Program-made: the position numbers and the translations under genes | DNA from: Mycobacterium palustre | GTDB taxonomy: Bacteria > Actinomycetota > Actinomycetes > Mycobacteriales > Mycobacteriaceae | Assembly: GCF_002101785.1 (NCBI RefSeq) | Contig: NZ_LQPJ01000078.1 | Coordinates: forward strand, 48,142 to 112,141 | Direction: 5' to 3' | Length of the DNA: 64,000 nt | Shown: positions 1 through 10,891 of the stretch, piece after piece | Position numbering within the stretch: the first letter of the stretch is position 1 | Layout: every line of letters begins with the position of its first letter | Notes under the pieces: generated by a model | Told to the model about the DNA's origin: nothing | Database searches by the model: none | The model's input: the letters and a program-made list of their open reading frames with translations, nothing else

Positions 1-20
1 GGACCAGTAAAGTCGTCAGC

Positions 21-299
21 GTGATCCCGCTGCCCCGCCCCTGGCTGCTGGCCGGCGCCATGCTGATCGGTTGCGCCGTCGGCTTTTTGGCGGGTGTCAC
101 GCTCACCGTGCTGGTCCACGCGCGGGTGCGCCCCGACGTCGTCCTCGCGCTGGTGGTCGGGATCCCGACCGTGGCCGGTCTGCTGACCGTCCTGTTCTCC
201 GGGCGGCGCTGGATCACCGCGCTGGGCGCGTTCGTCATGTCGCTCGCCCCCGGGTGGTTCGGCGTGCTCGCCGCCCTGCAGGTGGTATCGGGTGGCTGA
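21..299 (+). CDS. small hydrophobic membrane protein (Rv0460-like)
   Basis: A 92-residue protein of unknown function, starting at a GTG only 20 bases into the window. It is almost entirely hydrophobic, with three likely membrane segments at about residues 8-30, 38-58 and 65-88. There is no recognisable domain. It overlaps the next gene by 8 bases, so the two are probably translationally coupled. In M. tuberculosis a short hydrophobic protein also sits two genes before lpdC, which supports it as a real gene. An upstream start outside the window cannot be fully excluded. Confidence 0.7.
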   Translation: MIPLPRPWLLAGAMLIGCAVGFLAGVTLTVLVHARVRPDVVLALVVGIPTVAGLLTVLFSGRRWITALGAFVMSLAPGWFGVLAALQVVSGG

Positions 300-849
300 C
301 GACGACGCGTCCGACCCGGGCACCCAGGCGTTCGTGCCGGACTTCTCGGACGACGACGATGCCGAGGACACCGGGACGCAATCGTGGGTGCCTGACTTCT
401 CCGATGACGACGACGACACCGGGGCCGCCGCCAAGGCCCCGTCCGGGCAGCCCGAGGCGGCAAAGGTTGAGCCCGCGGCCGACGCCGGCGTGGTGCCGGT
501 GCAGCCGGTCACCGTTCCGGGCCGCTACCTCTTCCTGAAGTGGTGGAAGCTGGCCCTGGTGTTGCTCGGCGTGTGGACGGTGGCGGCGCCGGTCGGGCTC
601 GCGCTGTACTACTGGTGGTACCACAGCGTCGGCAAGACCCCGGCGGTGTTCGCGGCGCTGGTCTACGTCGTGGCGTGCGCGGTCGGCGGCGTGATGCTGG
701 CCATGGCCGAGGGCCGGCCGCTGGTGTCGGCGCTGTCGCTGGCGGTGATGTCGGCGCCGTTCGCCTCGCTGGCCGCCGCGGCGCCGCTTTACGGCTACTA
801 CTACTGCGCGCGCACCGGCCACTGCCTGATCGGCGTCATCCCGTACTAG
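292..849 (+). CDS. membrane protein with duplicated acidic N-terminal motif (Rv0461-like)
   Basis: A 185-residue protein of unknown function. The first 80 or so residues are acidic and probably cytoplasmic, and they contain a direct duplication: FVPDFSDDDD and WVPDFSDDDDD, each preceded by GTQ. Three membrane segments follow at about residues 85-110, 120-140 and 145-170, then a short Cys-containing tail. The GTG start overlaps the stop of the upstream membrane gene. Ten bases after its stop begins the lpdC leader, so it may be co-transcribed with lpdC. The family is known only as mycobacterial conserved membrane proteins. Confidence 0.8.
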   Translation: MADDDASDPGTQAFVPDFSDDDDAEDTGTQSWVPDFSDDDDDTGAAAKAPSGQPEAAKVEPAADAGVVPVQPVTVPGRYLFLKWWKLALVLLGVWTVAAPVGLALYYWWYHSVGKTPAVFAALVYVVACAVGGVMLAMAEGRPLVSALSLAVMSAPFASLAAAAPLYGYYYCARTGHCLIGVIPY

Positions 850-867
850 GCCACTAGGGTGGGGCTC

Positions 868-2265
<1,398 letters not shown>

Positions 2266-2270
2266 GCCCG

Positions 2271-2552
2271 ATGCGCAGCGACACCTCCGGCACGATCGTG
2301 GGCGCCATCGGCGGGATCGGCGCGGGCTACCTCCTGTGGCTGCTCGCCTTTTCGATCGCCGACGACAACGCCGCCGTCGGCCGATGGGCGCCGCCGGTGC
2401 TGGCGGCGTCGCTGGCGCTGGGTGTGTGCGCCGTGCTGTGGGGGCTGGTGCAGCGGCGGCGCCGCCGATACGCGTGGTCGGGATTCGGCTTCGGCCTGCC
2501 CGTGCTGCCGGTGGTGCTGACGCTGGCGGTGCTGGCCGACGTCTACGCCTGA
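2271..2552 (+). CDS. small three-helix membrane protein (Rv0463-like)
   Basis: A 93-residue hydrophobic protein of unknown function starting five bases after the lpdC stop, hence probably in the same transcript. Membrane segments are visible at about residues 8-28, 40-60 and 72-92. A strongly basic loop (a run of six Arg near residues 61-67) marks the cytoplasmic side. Its 3' end overlaps the convergent AhpD-like gene by 10 bases. The position matches Rv0463 in M. tuberculosis. Confidence 0.78.
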   Translation: MRSDTSGTIVGAIGGIGAGYLLWLLAFSIADDNAAVGRWAPPVLAASLALGVCAVLWGLVQRRRRRYAWSGFGFGLPVLPVVLTLAVLADVYA

Positions 2553-3093
2553 CGCGGATTGTCCAACGGGATGTCGAGCGCCGACATCGTCGCGGCTAAG
2601 CCGTCGTATTGCGTTGCGAGCAAACAGAATTCGATAAGTTGGCGGCGGTCGAGGTGGTTGGCGAGCTCCCGCCAGGTGGCGTCGGTGAGGGTGCGGTCCT
2701 CGACGAGTTCGTCCGTGGCCGATAGCAGCGCGCGCTGCCGGGCGGTCAAGCGTTCCGAGGCCCGGTCGGGCCAGCCGAAGACGGCCGACTGCATGTCGTC
2801 GTCCAGCCCCTGGTTGCGCGCCATCCGGCGGTGGTGCTGCAGCTCGTATTCGCAGGCGCGCAGGTGCGCGACCCGCAGGATCACCAGCTCGGTGTCGGCG
2901 GCCGGCAGCCGGCCGCGCAGCAGCCGCCCGCTGTAGACGCTCCACAACACGAACAGCAACCGGTGCTGGCCGAGGGTGGTCATCAGGTGCATCTCCGGCG
3001 CGCGGACCGCGCGCGCCCCGAACTTGGCGATCACCCAGTTGAGCGGCCCGAGCTCACGAAAGCGCCCGGACGGAATGCGAGCGGCCTGACCGG

Positions 3094-3097
<4 letters not shown>
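2543..3097 (-). CDS. carboxymuconolactone decarboxylase / AhpD-like protein (Rv0464c-like)
   Basis: A 184-residue all-helical protein of the CMD/AhpD superfamily. The core is recognisable from the ELVILRVAHLRACEYELQHH stretch near the middle. AhpD proteins use a CxxC pair for peroxidase activity. Here the equivalent position reads Cys-Glu-Tyr-Glu, so only one cysteine remains and a classical disulfide-relay peroxidase is unlikely. The GTG start overlaps the ramB stop in a GTGA arrangement, so it is translated with ramB. The substrate is unknown. Confidence 0.85.
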
Positions 3098-4509
<1,412 letters not shown>

Positions 4510-4659
4510 CCAACCGAGCGTACCCGGCGCTGCGAAGGTGCCGTTAACAGACTTGGCACGGCGGCCGATCCATTCACGATTGGGTTTGTCAGAAGCGATT
4601 TGGCATCATTCGCAGCGGGTCCCGGGGTTAACCCACGAGAGGGGACGGGGAGCGCAGCC

Positions 4660-5454
4660 GTGAGCCTGGACAAGACACTGATGGCGGTGCCCGACGGGCA
4701 CCCCGACGTGTTCGACCGCGAATGGCCGCTGCGGGTCGGCGACATCGACCGGACCGGCCGCCTGCGGCTGGACGCCGCGGCCCGCCACATCCAGGACATC
4801 GGGCAGGACCAGCTGCGCGAGATGGGCTTCGAAGAGACCCATCCGCTGTGGATCGTCCGCCGCACCATGGTCGACCTGCTCCGCCCGATCGAGTTCCGGG
4901 ACATGCTGCGCCTGCGCAGATGGTGTTCGGGCACCTCGAACCGGTGGTGTGAGATGCGGGTTCGCATCGACGGGCGCAAGGGCGGCCTGATCGAATCCGA
5001 AGCCTTCTGGATCAACATCAACCGGGAGACCCAGATGCCGGCCCGCATCGCCGACGACTTCTTGGCCGGCCTGCGCAAGACCACCTCGATCGACCGGCTG
5101 CGCTGGAAGGGCTATTTGAAGGCGGGCAGCCGCGATGACGCCGCCGAGATCCACGAATTCCCGGTGCGGGTGACCGACATCGACCTGTTCGATCACATGA
5201 ACAACTCGGTGTACTGGAGCGTGGTCGAGGACTACCTGGCCTCCCACCCGGAGCTGCTGCGGGGGCCGTTGCGCACCACGATCGAGCACGAGGCCCCGGT
5301 CGCGCTGGGCGACAAGCTGGAGATCATTTCGCACGTCCACCCCGCCGGATCGACCGAGCAATTCGGCCCCGACCTGGCCGGTCGCACTGTTACAACGCTC
5401 ACATACGCGGTCGGAGACGAGACGAAAGCGGTCGCGGCGCTCTTCTCTCTGTAG
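4660..5454 (+). CDS. acyl-ACP thioesterase-like double hotdog protein (Rv0466-like)
   Basis: A 264-residue protein with two hotdog folds, about residues 15-145 and 160-260, as in FatA/FatB-type acyl-ACP thioesterases. The second half carries DIDLFDHMNNSVYWSVVEDY, the conserved DxxxHxNN-like active-site helix. It presumably releases fatty acids from acyl-ACP in the cytosol, but its substrate is not established. The GTG at 4660 follows a purine-rich site (GAGAGGGGACGGGG) and gives the length of the M. tuberculosis protein. It is divergent from ramB and upstream of the 284-base aceA leader. Confidence 0.9.
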   Translation: MSLDKTLMAVPDGHPDVFDREWPLRVGDIDRTGRLRLDAAARHIQDIGQDQLREMGFEETHPLWIVRRTMVDLLRPIEFRDMLRLRRWCSGTSNRWCEMRVRIDGRKGGLIESEAFWININRETQMPARIADDFLAGLRKTTSIDRLRWKGYLKAGSRDDAAEIHEFPVRVTDIDLFDHMNNSVYWSVVEDYLASHPELLRGPLRTTIEHEAPVALGDKLEIISHVHPAGSTEQFGPDLAGRTVTTLTYAVGDETKAVAALFSL

Positions 5455-5546
5455 CGAACCGCCGGTACCGGCAATTTGCCCCGCTGACCTGCGAAAATAT
5501 AGCTACCGACGGGTAGCTTCTGAAACGGTTCAGTCGCCCCGTAACC

Positions 5547-5563
5547 TTTGCAAGATTCGCAAA
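5547..5563. promoter_or_regulatory. candidate RamB operator upstream of aceA
   Basis: A perfect inverted repeat TTTGC-N7-GCAAA (TTTGCAAGATTCGCAAA) lies about 175 bases before the aceA start. RamB of corynebacteria and mycobacteria is known to bind TTTGC-containing sites, and ramB lies 1 kb away. A further GGCAAA half-site occurs near 5589. Binding itself is inference. Confidence 0.5.
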
Positions 5564-5738
5564 ATCGCGCGGAGTCGTTGCCGAAATTGGCAAATGAAAC
5601 GGGTGGACCTGCATCAACAGCTATGCCATGGTCGAGTTAGCACGCCAGTGAAGTTGAGCCTTAGCTACCGCCGCGAGGCGGGTGGCGGCACAGTCCAGCA
5701 ACCCTCGTCAAGAGAAAACCGTATAAGGAGCAAGCCCA

Positions 5739-7025
5739 ATGTCTGTCGTTGGCACCCCGAAGAGCGCCGAGCAGATCCAGCACGACTGGGACACCAACCC
5801 CCGCTGGAAGAACGTCACCCGGACCTACAGCGCCGAGGACGTCGTCGCGCTGCAGGGCACCGTCGTCGAGGAGCACACCCTGGCCCGCCGCGGCGCGGAG
5901 GTGTTGTGGGAGCAGCTGCACGACCTGGAGTGGGTCAACGCGCTCGGCGCGCTGACCGGCAACCAGGCCGTGCAGCAGGTGCGCGCCGGCCTGAAGGCCA
6001 TCTACCTGTCGGGTTGGCAGGTCGCCGGTGACGCGAACCTGTCCGGCCAGACCTACCCCGACCAGAGCCTGTACCCGGCCAACTCGGTGCCCCAGGTGGT
6101 CCGCCGCATCAACAACGCGCTGCAGCGCGCCGACCAGATCGCCAAGGTCGAGGGCGACAAGTCGGTGGAGAACTGGCTGGCGCCGATCGTCGCCGACGCC
6201 GAGGCCGGCTTCGGTGGCGCCCTCAACGTGTTCGAGCTGCAGAAGCAGATGATCGCCGCGGGCGCGGCCGGCACGCACTGGGAGGACCAGCTGGCCTCGG
6301 AGAAGAAGTGCGGCCACCTCGGTGGCAAGGTGCTGATCCCGACCCAGCAGCACATCCGCACGCTGACCTCGGCCCGGCTGGCCGCCGACGTCTGCGGCGT
6401 GCCGACAGTCGTGATCGCCCGCACCGACGCCGAGGCGGCCACGCTGATCACGTCCGACGTCGACGAGCGCGACCGGCCGTTCATCACCGGCGAGCGCACC
6501 GTGGAGGGTTTCTACCGCACCAAGAACGGCATCGAGCCGTGCATCGCGCGGGCCAAGGCCTACGCCCCGTTCGCCGACCTGATCTGGATGGAGACCGGCA
6601 CCCCGGACCTCGAGGTCGCTCGGAAGTTCTCCGAGGCGGTCAAGGACGCGTACCCCGACCAGATGCTGGCGTACAACTGCTCGCCGTCGTTCAACTGGCG
6701 CAAGCACCTCGACGACAGCACCATCGCGAAGTTCCAAAAGGAGCTTGCCGCAATGGGATTCAAGTTCCAGTTCATCACGCTGGCCGGCTTCCACGCGCTG
6801 AACTACTCCATGTTCGATCTGGCCTACGGCTACGCCCGCAACCAGATGAGCGCCTACGTCGAGCTGCAGGAGCGCGAGTTCGCCGCCGAGGAGCGGGGCT
6901 ACACCGCCACCAAGCATCAGCGCGAGGTCGGCGCCGGTTACTTCGACCGGATCGCCACCACGGTGGACCCCAACTCGTCGACCACGGCGCTGACCGGTTC
7001 CACCGAAGAGGGCCAGTTCCACTAG
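5739..7025 (+). CDS. aceA: isocitrate lyase
   Basis: Cleaves isocitrate to glyoxylate and succinate. This is the first step of the glyoxylate shunt (and the methylisocitrate lyase reaction in mycobacteria) and is needed for growth on fatty acids. At 428 residues it has the exact Icl1 length. The signature KKCGHLGG carries the catalytic Cys191. SPSFNW and the TP(D)LEVA region supply substrate and metal-binding residues. The start follows a clear AAGGAG site. The long AT-richer 5' leader (5455-5738) holds the candidate RamB site and suggests regulation at this promoter. Confidence 0.98.
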   Translation: MSVVGTPKSAEQIQHDWDTNPRWKNVTRTYSAEDVVALQGTVVEEHTLARRGAEVLWEQLHDLEWVNALGALTGNQAVQQVRAGLKAIYLSGWQVAGDANLSGQTYPDQSLYPANSVPQVVRRINNALQRADQIAKVEGDKSVENWLAPIVADAEAGFGGALNVFELQKQMIAAGAAGTHWEDQLASEKKCGHLGGKVLIPTQQHIRTLTSARLAADVCGVPTVVIARTDAEAATLITSDVDERDRPFITGERTVEGFYRTKNGIEPCIARAKAYAPFADLIWMETGTPDLEVARKFSEAVKDAYPDQMLAYNCSPSFNWRKHLDDSTIAKFQKELAAMGFKFQFITLAGFHALNYSMFDLAYGYARNQMSAYVELQEREFAAEERGYTATKHQREVGAGYFDRIATTVDPNSSTTALTGSTEEGQFH

Positions 7026-7060
7026 ATAGGGGCGGGCTCGCCCGCTTGAGTTAGTCTGCC

Positions 7061-7116
7061 GAGCAGACGCAGAGTCGCCGTTCTGGTGCCCAGTCGATGC
7101 GACTCTGCGTCTGCTC
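7061..7116. repeat. 18-bp perfect inverted repeat between aceA and fadB2
   Basis: Arms GAGCAGACGCAGAGTCGC (7061-7078) and its exact complement (7099-7116) flank a 20-base loop. The hairpin sits between the aceA stop and the fadB2 ribosome site, with no T-run after it. It may be an attenuator or processing structure in an aceA-fadB2 transcript, or a copy of a dispersed mycobacterial palindrome. I recall similar GAGCAGACGCA-type palindromes in other mycobacterial intergenic regions, but cannot check this. Confidence 0.75.
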
Positions 7117-7138
7117 GCGCGTATAAGGAGGAACCACA

Positions 7139-8002
7139 GTGAGCGACGCAGCGATCCAGCGGGTAGGGGTTGTCGGGGCCGGGCAGATGGGCTCCGGCAT
7201 CGCCGAGGTTTCCCTGCGCGCCGGTGTGGACGTGACGGTGTACGAGCCCACCGAGGCGCTGATCACCGCCGGACGCAACCGCATCGTGAAGTCGCTCGAG
7301 CGCGGCGTCAGCGCGGGCAAGGTCACCGAGCGCGAGCGCGACCGCGCGCTGAGCAAACTGACCCTCACCACCGACCTCAAGGACCTGGCCGACCGGCAGC
7401 TGGTGATCGAGGCCATCGTCGAGGACGAGGCCGTCAAGGCCGAGATCTTCGCCGAGCTGGACCGCGTTATCACCGACCGCGACGCGGTGCTCGCGTCGAA
7501 CACGTCGAGCATCCCGATCATGAAGATCGCCGCGGCAACCAAGAACCCGCAGCGCGTGCTGGGGCTGCACTTCTTCAACCCGGTGCCGGTGCTGCCGCTG
7601 GTGGAGCTGGTCTGCACGCTGGTCACCGACGACGCCGCCGCGGCCCGCACCGAGGAATTCGCCGGCGCCGTGCTGGGCAAGCAGGTGGTGCGCTGCTCCG
7701 ACCGGTCCGGCTTCGTGGTGAACGCGCTGCTGGTGCCCTACCTGCTGTCGGCGATCCGGATGGTCGAGGCCGGCTTCGCGAGCGTCGCCGACGTCGACAA
7801 GGCCGTGGTCGCCGGGCTATCGCACCCCATGGGCCCGCTGCGGCTGTCCGACCTGGTCGGGCTGGACACCCTCAAACTCATCGCGGACAAGATGTTCGAA
7901 GAATTCAAGGAGCCGCAATACGCTCCGCCGCCGCTGCTGCTGCGCATGGTCGAGGCCGGCCGGCTGGGCAAGAAATCGGGCCAGGGCTTCTACAGCTACT
8001 AA
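7139..8002 (+). CDS. fadB2: 3-hydroxybutyryl-CoA dehydrogenase
   Basis: A 287-residue NAD(P)-dependent dehydrogenase that interconverts 3-hydroxyacyl-CoA and 3-ketoacyl-CoA in beta-oxidation or butyrate metabolism. The N-terminal Rossmann motif GVVGAGQMGSG is at about residues 9-19. The HFFNPVPVLPLVEL stretch contains the catalytic His-Glu neighbourhood, and a C-terminal helical domain ends in GKKSGQGFYSY. The GTG start is fixed by an AAGGAGG site. Lying after isocitrate lyase, it fits a fatty-acid-catabolism transcript. Confidence 0.96.
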   Translation: MSDAAIQRVGVVGAGQMGSGIAEVSLRAGVDVTVYEPTEALITAGRNRIVKSLERGVSAGKVTERERDRALSKLTLTTDLKDLADRQLVIEAIVEDEAVKAEIFAELDRVITDRDAVLASNTSSIPIMKIAAATKNPQRVLGLHFFNPVPVLPLVELVCTLVTDDAAAARTEEFAGAVLGKQVVRCSDRSGFVVNALLVPYLLSAIRMVEAGFASVADVDKAVVAGLSHPMGPLRLSDLVGLDTLKLIADKMFEEFKEPQYAPPPLLLRMVEAGRLGKKSGQGFYSY

Positions 8003-8020
8003 GGCCGCCCCGGCGGCCCG

Positions 8021-8884
8021 CTACTTGGCCAGGGTGAACTGGTTGACGTCGGTGTAGCCCTGCCGGAACAGCTTGGCGCAGCCGGTCAGGTACTTCATGT
8101 AGCGGTCGTAGACCTCCTCGGACTGGATGGCGATGGCCTTGTCCTTGTTGGCCTCGAGCGCGGCGGCCCAGGTGTCGAGTGTCCGCGCGTAGTGCAGTTG
8201 CAGGGACTGCACCCGGTTCACCTTGAAACCGGCGGCGACCGCGTGCTCCTCGACCGACGGAATGGTCGGCAGCCAGCCGCCGGGGAAGATCTCGGCGAGG
8301 ATGAACTGGGTGAAGTGCACGATCTCGTGCGTCAGCACCATCCCGCGCGCCCGAGCCTCTTTGAAGGTCGGACGGCTGATGGTGTGCAGCAGCATCACCC
8401 CGTCACCCGGCAGCACCTCGTGGGCCATCTTGAAGAAGCGGCTGTAGCGCTGGCGGCCGAAGTGCTCGAAGGCGCCGATCGAGACGATCCGGTCGACGGG
8501 CTCGTCGAACTTCTCCCAGCCCTCCAGCAGCACGCGGCGGGCGCGGGGGGTGTCCATCTGCTCGAAGACCTTCTGGACATGTTCGGCCTGGTTCTCCGAC
8601 AGCGTCAGGCCCACGACGTTGACGTCGTACTTCTCGATGGCGCGCCGCATGGTGGCGCCCCAGCCGCAGCCGATGTCGAGCAGCGTCATCCCCGGCTGCA
8701 GCCCCAGCTTGCCCAGCGCCAGGTCGATCTTGGCGATCTGCGCCTCCTGCAGCGTCATGTCGTCGCGCTCGAAGTAGGCGCAGCTGTAGGTCTGGGTGGG
8801 GTCCAGGAAAAGCCGGAAGAAGTCGTCGGAGAGATCGTAGTGCGCTTGCACGTTGCCAAAATGCGGCGTGAGCTGCACAGACAT
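8021..8884 (-). CDS. pcaA: mycolic acid cyclopropane synthase
   Basis: SAM-dependent methyltransferase of the CMAS family, 287 residues, which installs cyclopropane (in M. tuberculosis the proximal cis-cyclopropane of alpha-mycolates, affecting cording). The SAM motif is [12 protein letters not shown]. Bicarbonate- and lipid-site regions appear as SIGAFEHFG and YSCAYFERDD. The protein matches PcaA nearly end to end from memory. The neighbouring paralog umaA, present in M. tuberculosis between fadB2 and pcaA, is absent here. A second CMAS gene (cmaA2) lies at 40.3 kb. Confidence 0.94.
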   Translation of the reverse strand: MSVQLTPHFGNVQAHYDLSDDFFRLFLDPTQTYSCAYFERDDMTLQEAQIAKIDLALGKLGLQPGMTLLDIGCGWGATMRRAIEKYDVNVVGLTLSENQAEHVQKVFEQMDTPRARRVLLEGWEKFDEPVDRIVSIGAFEHFGRQRYSRFFKMAHEVLPGDGVMLLHTISRPTFKEARARGMVLTHEIVHFTQFILAEIFPGGWLPTIPSVEEHAVAAGFKVNRVQSLQLHYARTLDTWAAALEANKDKAIAIQSEEVYDRYMKYLTGCAKLFRQGYTDVNQFTLAK

Positions 8885-9029
8885 GAGAACGTAGGCCTTT
8901 CTGTATCTCCGGGGCCTGGGCGTCCTGGCAACCAGGAAAGCGGATTCACCCCCGATGCATTCCCTGCATGCTAGCCGTTAAGGCTGTGCAAGTCGCATTG
9001 CCGACGCCCGGCGCCACGTCACGCCCAGG

Positions 9030-10040
9030 TCACAAGATGCGCAACGCCGCGCCGACCGCGAGGCCGACGACCAGCAGCGCGCCGGCCTGCCGCACGTGCA
9101 CCCAGGCCAGCGCGGCGTACCACAGCGGCCACACCGGAAACCCCGGCGGCGGCTCGTCGGGCCGGGGCCGGCGGAAATACGGCCACACCTTGGCCAGCCG
9201 GGGCAGCGCCAACCCGACGATCAGCGCGGGCCAGGGCATCGCGCCCGCCGCCACCGCGACCGCCACCAGCGCGTAAAAGCCCGCCATCATGGCCAGCGTG
9301 ACCGTCCGGGCGCGCGCCTCGCCGAGCAGGACGGGCAGCGTCCGGATGCCCAAGGGCTCGTCGTAGCCGATCTTGTCGATGTGCTTGCCCATCAACACCG
9401 TCGTGCACAGCAGGCCGTACGGCAGCGACGCCAGCACGACGCCCCAGCCGACCGCGCCGAGAGCGGAGTAATAGGTGCCGCACACCATCAGCGGGCCCCA
9501 GACGACGAAGACGTCGGGTTCGCCGAGGCCGCGCTTCTTCAGCCGCAGCGGGGGCGCCGTGTAGGCGACGCTGAGGGCGAAGCCGCCGAGCGCGAAGGCG
9601 ACCACCGGCCACCCGCGCGCCCACGTCAGCGTGACCAGGATCGCCAGGTCGGCGAGGTTCACCAGCAGGATCGCCAGGCCCAGCGTGCGGCGGCTGACCA
9701 GCCCGGACAGCACGGGATGCGGCGCGTACAGCGCGCGGGGGTACGTGGCGCTGTCGGTGCCGACCTGGGTGTCGTAGAGGTCGTTCATCAGGTTGTTCGC
9801 GATGTGCGCCAACGTGATTCCCGCGATGGCCAGCACCAGCCAGCGCCAGTCCAGCCCCGGTTTGCCGACCGCCAGCAGGGCGGCCACCAGCCCGGAGACC
9901 AGCGTCATCGGCAGCACGGCCGCGCGGGTCACCACGAGCCAGCGCGTCACGGCGTCCACGGGTCCGTCGGGCGGGGGATTGGTGGTGCGCAGCGCGTAGG
10001 CCCAGGACCGCAGCCGCGAGCCCACGCTCACCTCAGGCAT
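9030..10040 (-). CDS. UbiA-family prenyltransferase
   Basis: A 336-residue integral membrane protein with about eight or nine helices. The two Asp-rich Mg2+/prenyl-diphosphate motifs of UbiA enzymes are visible: NNLMNDLYDTQVGTD (about residues 86-100) and DKIGYDEPLG (about residues 223-232). It therefore probably transfers a polyprenyl chain to an acceptor such as an aromatic or sugar head group. It resembles MenA-like enzymes, but the acceptor cannot be assigned. It is followed on the same strand by pcaA, 145 bases away. I do not recall a UbiA gene at this position in M. tuberculosis. Confidence 0.85.
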   Translation of the reverse strand: MPEVSVGSRLRSWAYALRTTNPPPDGPVDAVTRWLVVTRAAVLPMTLVSGLVAALLAVGKPGLDWRWLVLAIAGITLAHIANNLMNDLYDTQVGTDSATYPRALYAPHPVLSGLVSRRTLGLAILLVNLADLAILVTLTWARGWPVVAFALGGFALSVAYTAPPLRLKKRGLGEPDVFVVWGPLMVCGTYYSALGAVGWGVVLASLPYGLLCTTVLMGKHIDKIGYDEPLGIRTLPVLLGEARARTVTLAMMAGFYALVAVAVAAGAMPWPALIVGLALPRLAKVWPYFRRPRPDEPPPGFPVWPLWYAALAWVHVRQAGALLVVGLAVGAALRIL

Positions 10041-10052
10041 GGGAGGGCCATT

Positions 10053-10775
10053 TCACGGCGCGCGCGGCGGCAGGATCGGCGAGGGATGCGGCTGGCCCCG
10101 GAACTTCTCGAGCGACCCACCCGCCTCGACGATCCCGCAGATCGCGCTCCAGCTCAGCATGGTCAGGTAGTCGATCAGGTCGTCGGCGCTCATCCGCGGA
10201 TCGGAGATCCACGAGTGCGTGGCCAGTTGCACGCCGCCGACGATCATGTACGCCCAGGGTTCCACCCCGCCGGTGTCCATCCCGGCCTCCTGCATGCGGC
10301 GGCGCAGCATCATCGCGAGCATGCGGGCGATGATCCGCTCGGAGTCGGCGATCACCTTGCTCTTGGTCGGTGAGCTGTTGGCCATCACGAAGCGGTAGGG
10401 CTCGGGTTCCTCGGCCACCGTTTCGACGTAAACCCGGATGATCTCCCGGGTCAGGTCGAAGCCGTCCAGGTTGGACGACAGCGCCCCGGCCATGTTGGGA
10501 ATCAACGTCGCCTGCGCGAACCGCATCAGCACCGCGGTGGTCAGGTCGTTCTTGTCGACGAAGTAGCGGTACAGCACGGTCTTGGACACGCCGATCTCGG
10601 CGGCGATCTCGTCCATGCTCAAAAAGCGGCCGTGCCGGCGAATCGCGACGATCGTGCCGTCAACCAGTTCGTTCCGGCGCTCCACCTTATGTCGGTGCCA
10701 GCGCCGCTTGCGGCCATCCGTCTTTACGGTCACAGCCGGGATTTCCTCTGCCACGCCTCGCCGCTTCCCACTCAC
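10053..10775 (-). CDS. TetR-family transcriptional regulator (Rv0472c-like)
   Basis: A 240-residue one-domain repressor. The N-terminus is basic, and the TetR helix-turn-helix is at about residues 40-85 (MDEIAAEIGVSKTVLYRYFVDKNDL), followed by a helical ligand-binding domain. The gene ends 12 bases before the UbiA gene on the same strand, so the two are probably one unit under its own control. The ligand is unknown. A DUF445 membrane protein is transcribed divergently from 10,892. Confidence 0.9.
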   Translation of the reverse strand: MSGKRRGVAEEIPAVTVKTDGRKRRWHRHKVERRNELVDGTIVAIRRHGRFLSMDEIAAEIGVSKTVLYRYFVDKNDLTTAVLMRFAQATLIPNMAGALSSNLDGFDLTREIIRVYVETVAEEPEPYRFVMANSSPTKSKVIADSERIIARMLAMMLRRRMQEAGMDTGGVEPWAYMIVGGVQLATHSWISDPRMSADDLIDYLTMLSWSAICGIVEAGGSLEKFRGQPHPSPILPPRAP

Positions 10776-10891
10776 ATGACGCCCCCGATACTACGGCTTG
10801 CGGGTCGCCTTTTGGCGATAGGCCGGGTATCGGGGGCCGCTTTGAACAGGGAGAGTCACACTAATCGCCCTCCGCGATAGATGATGGTGGG

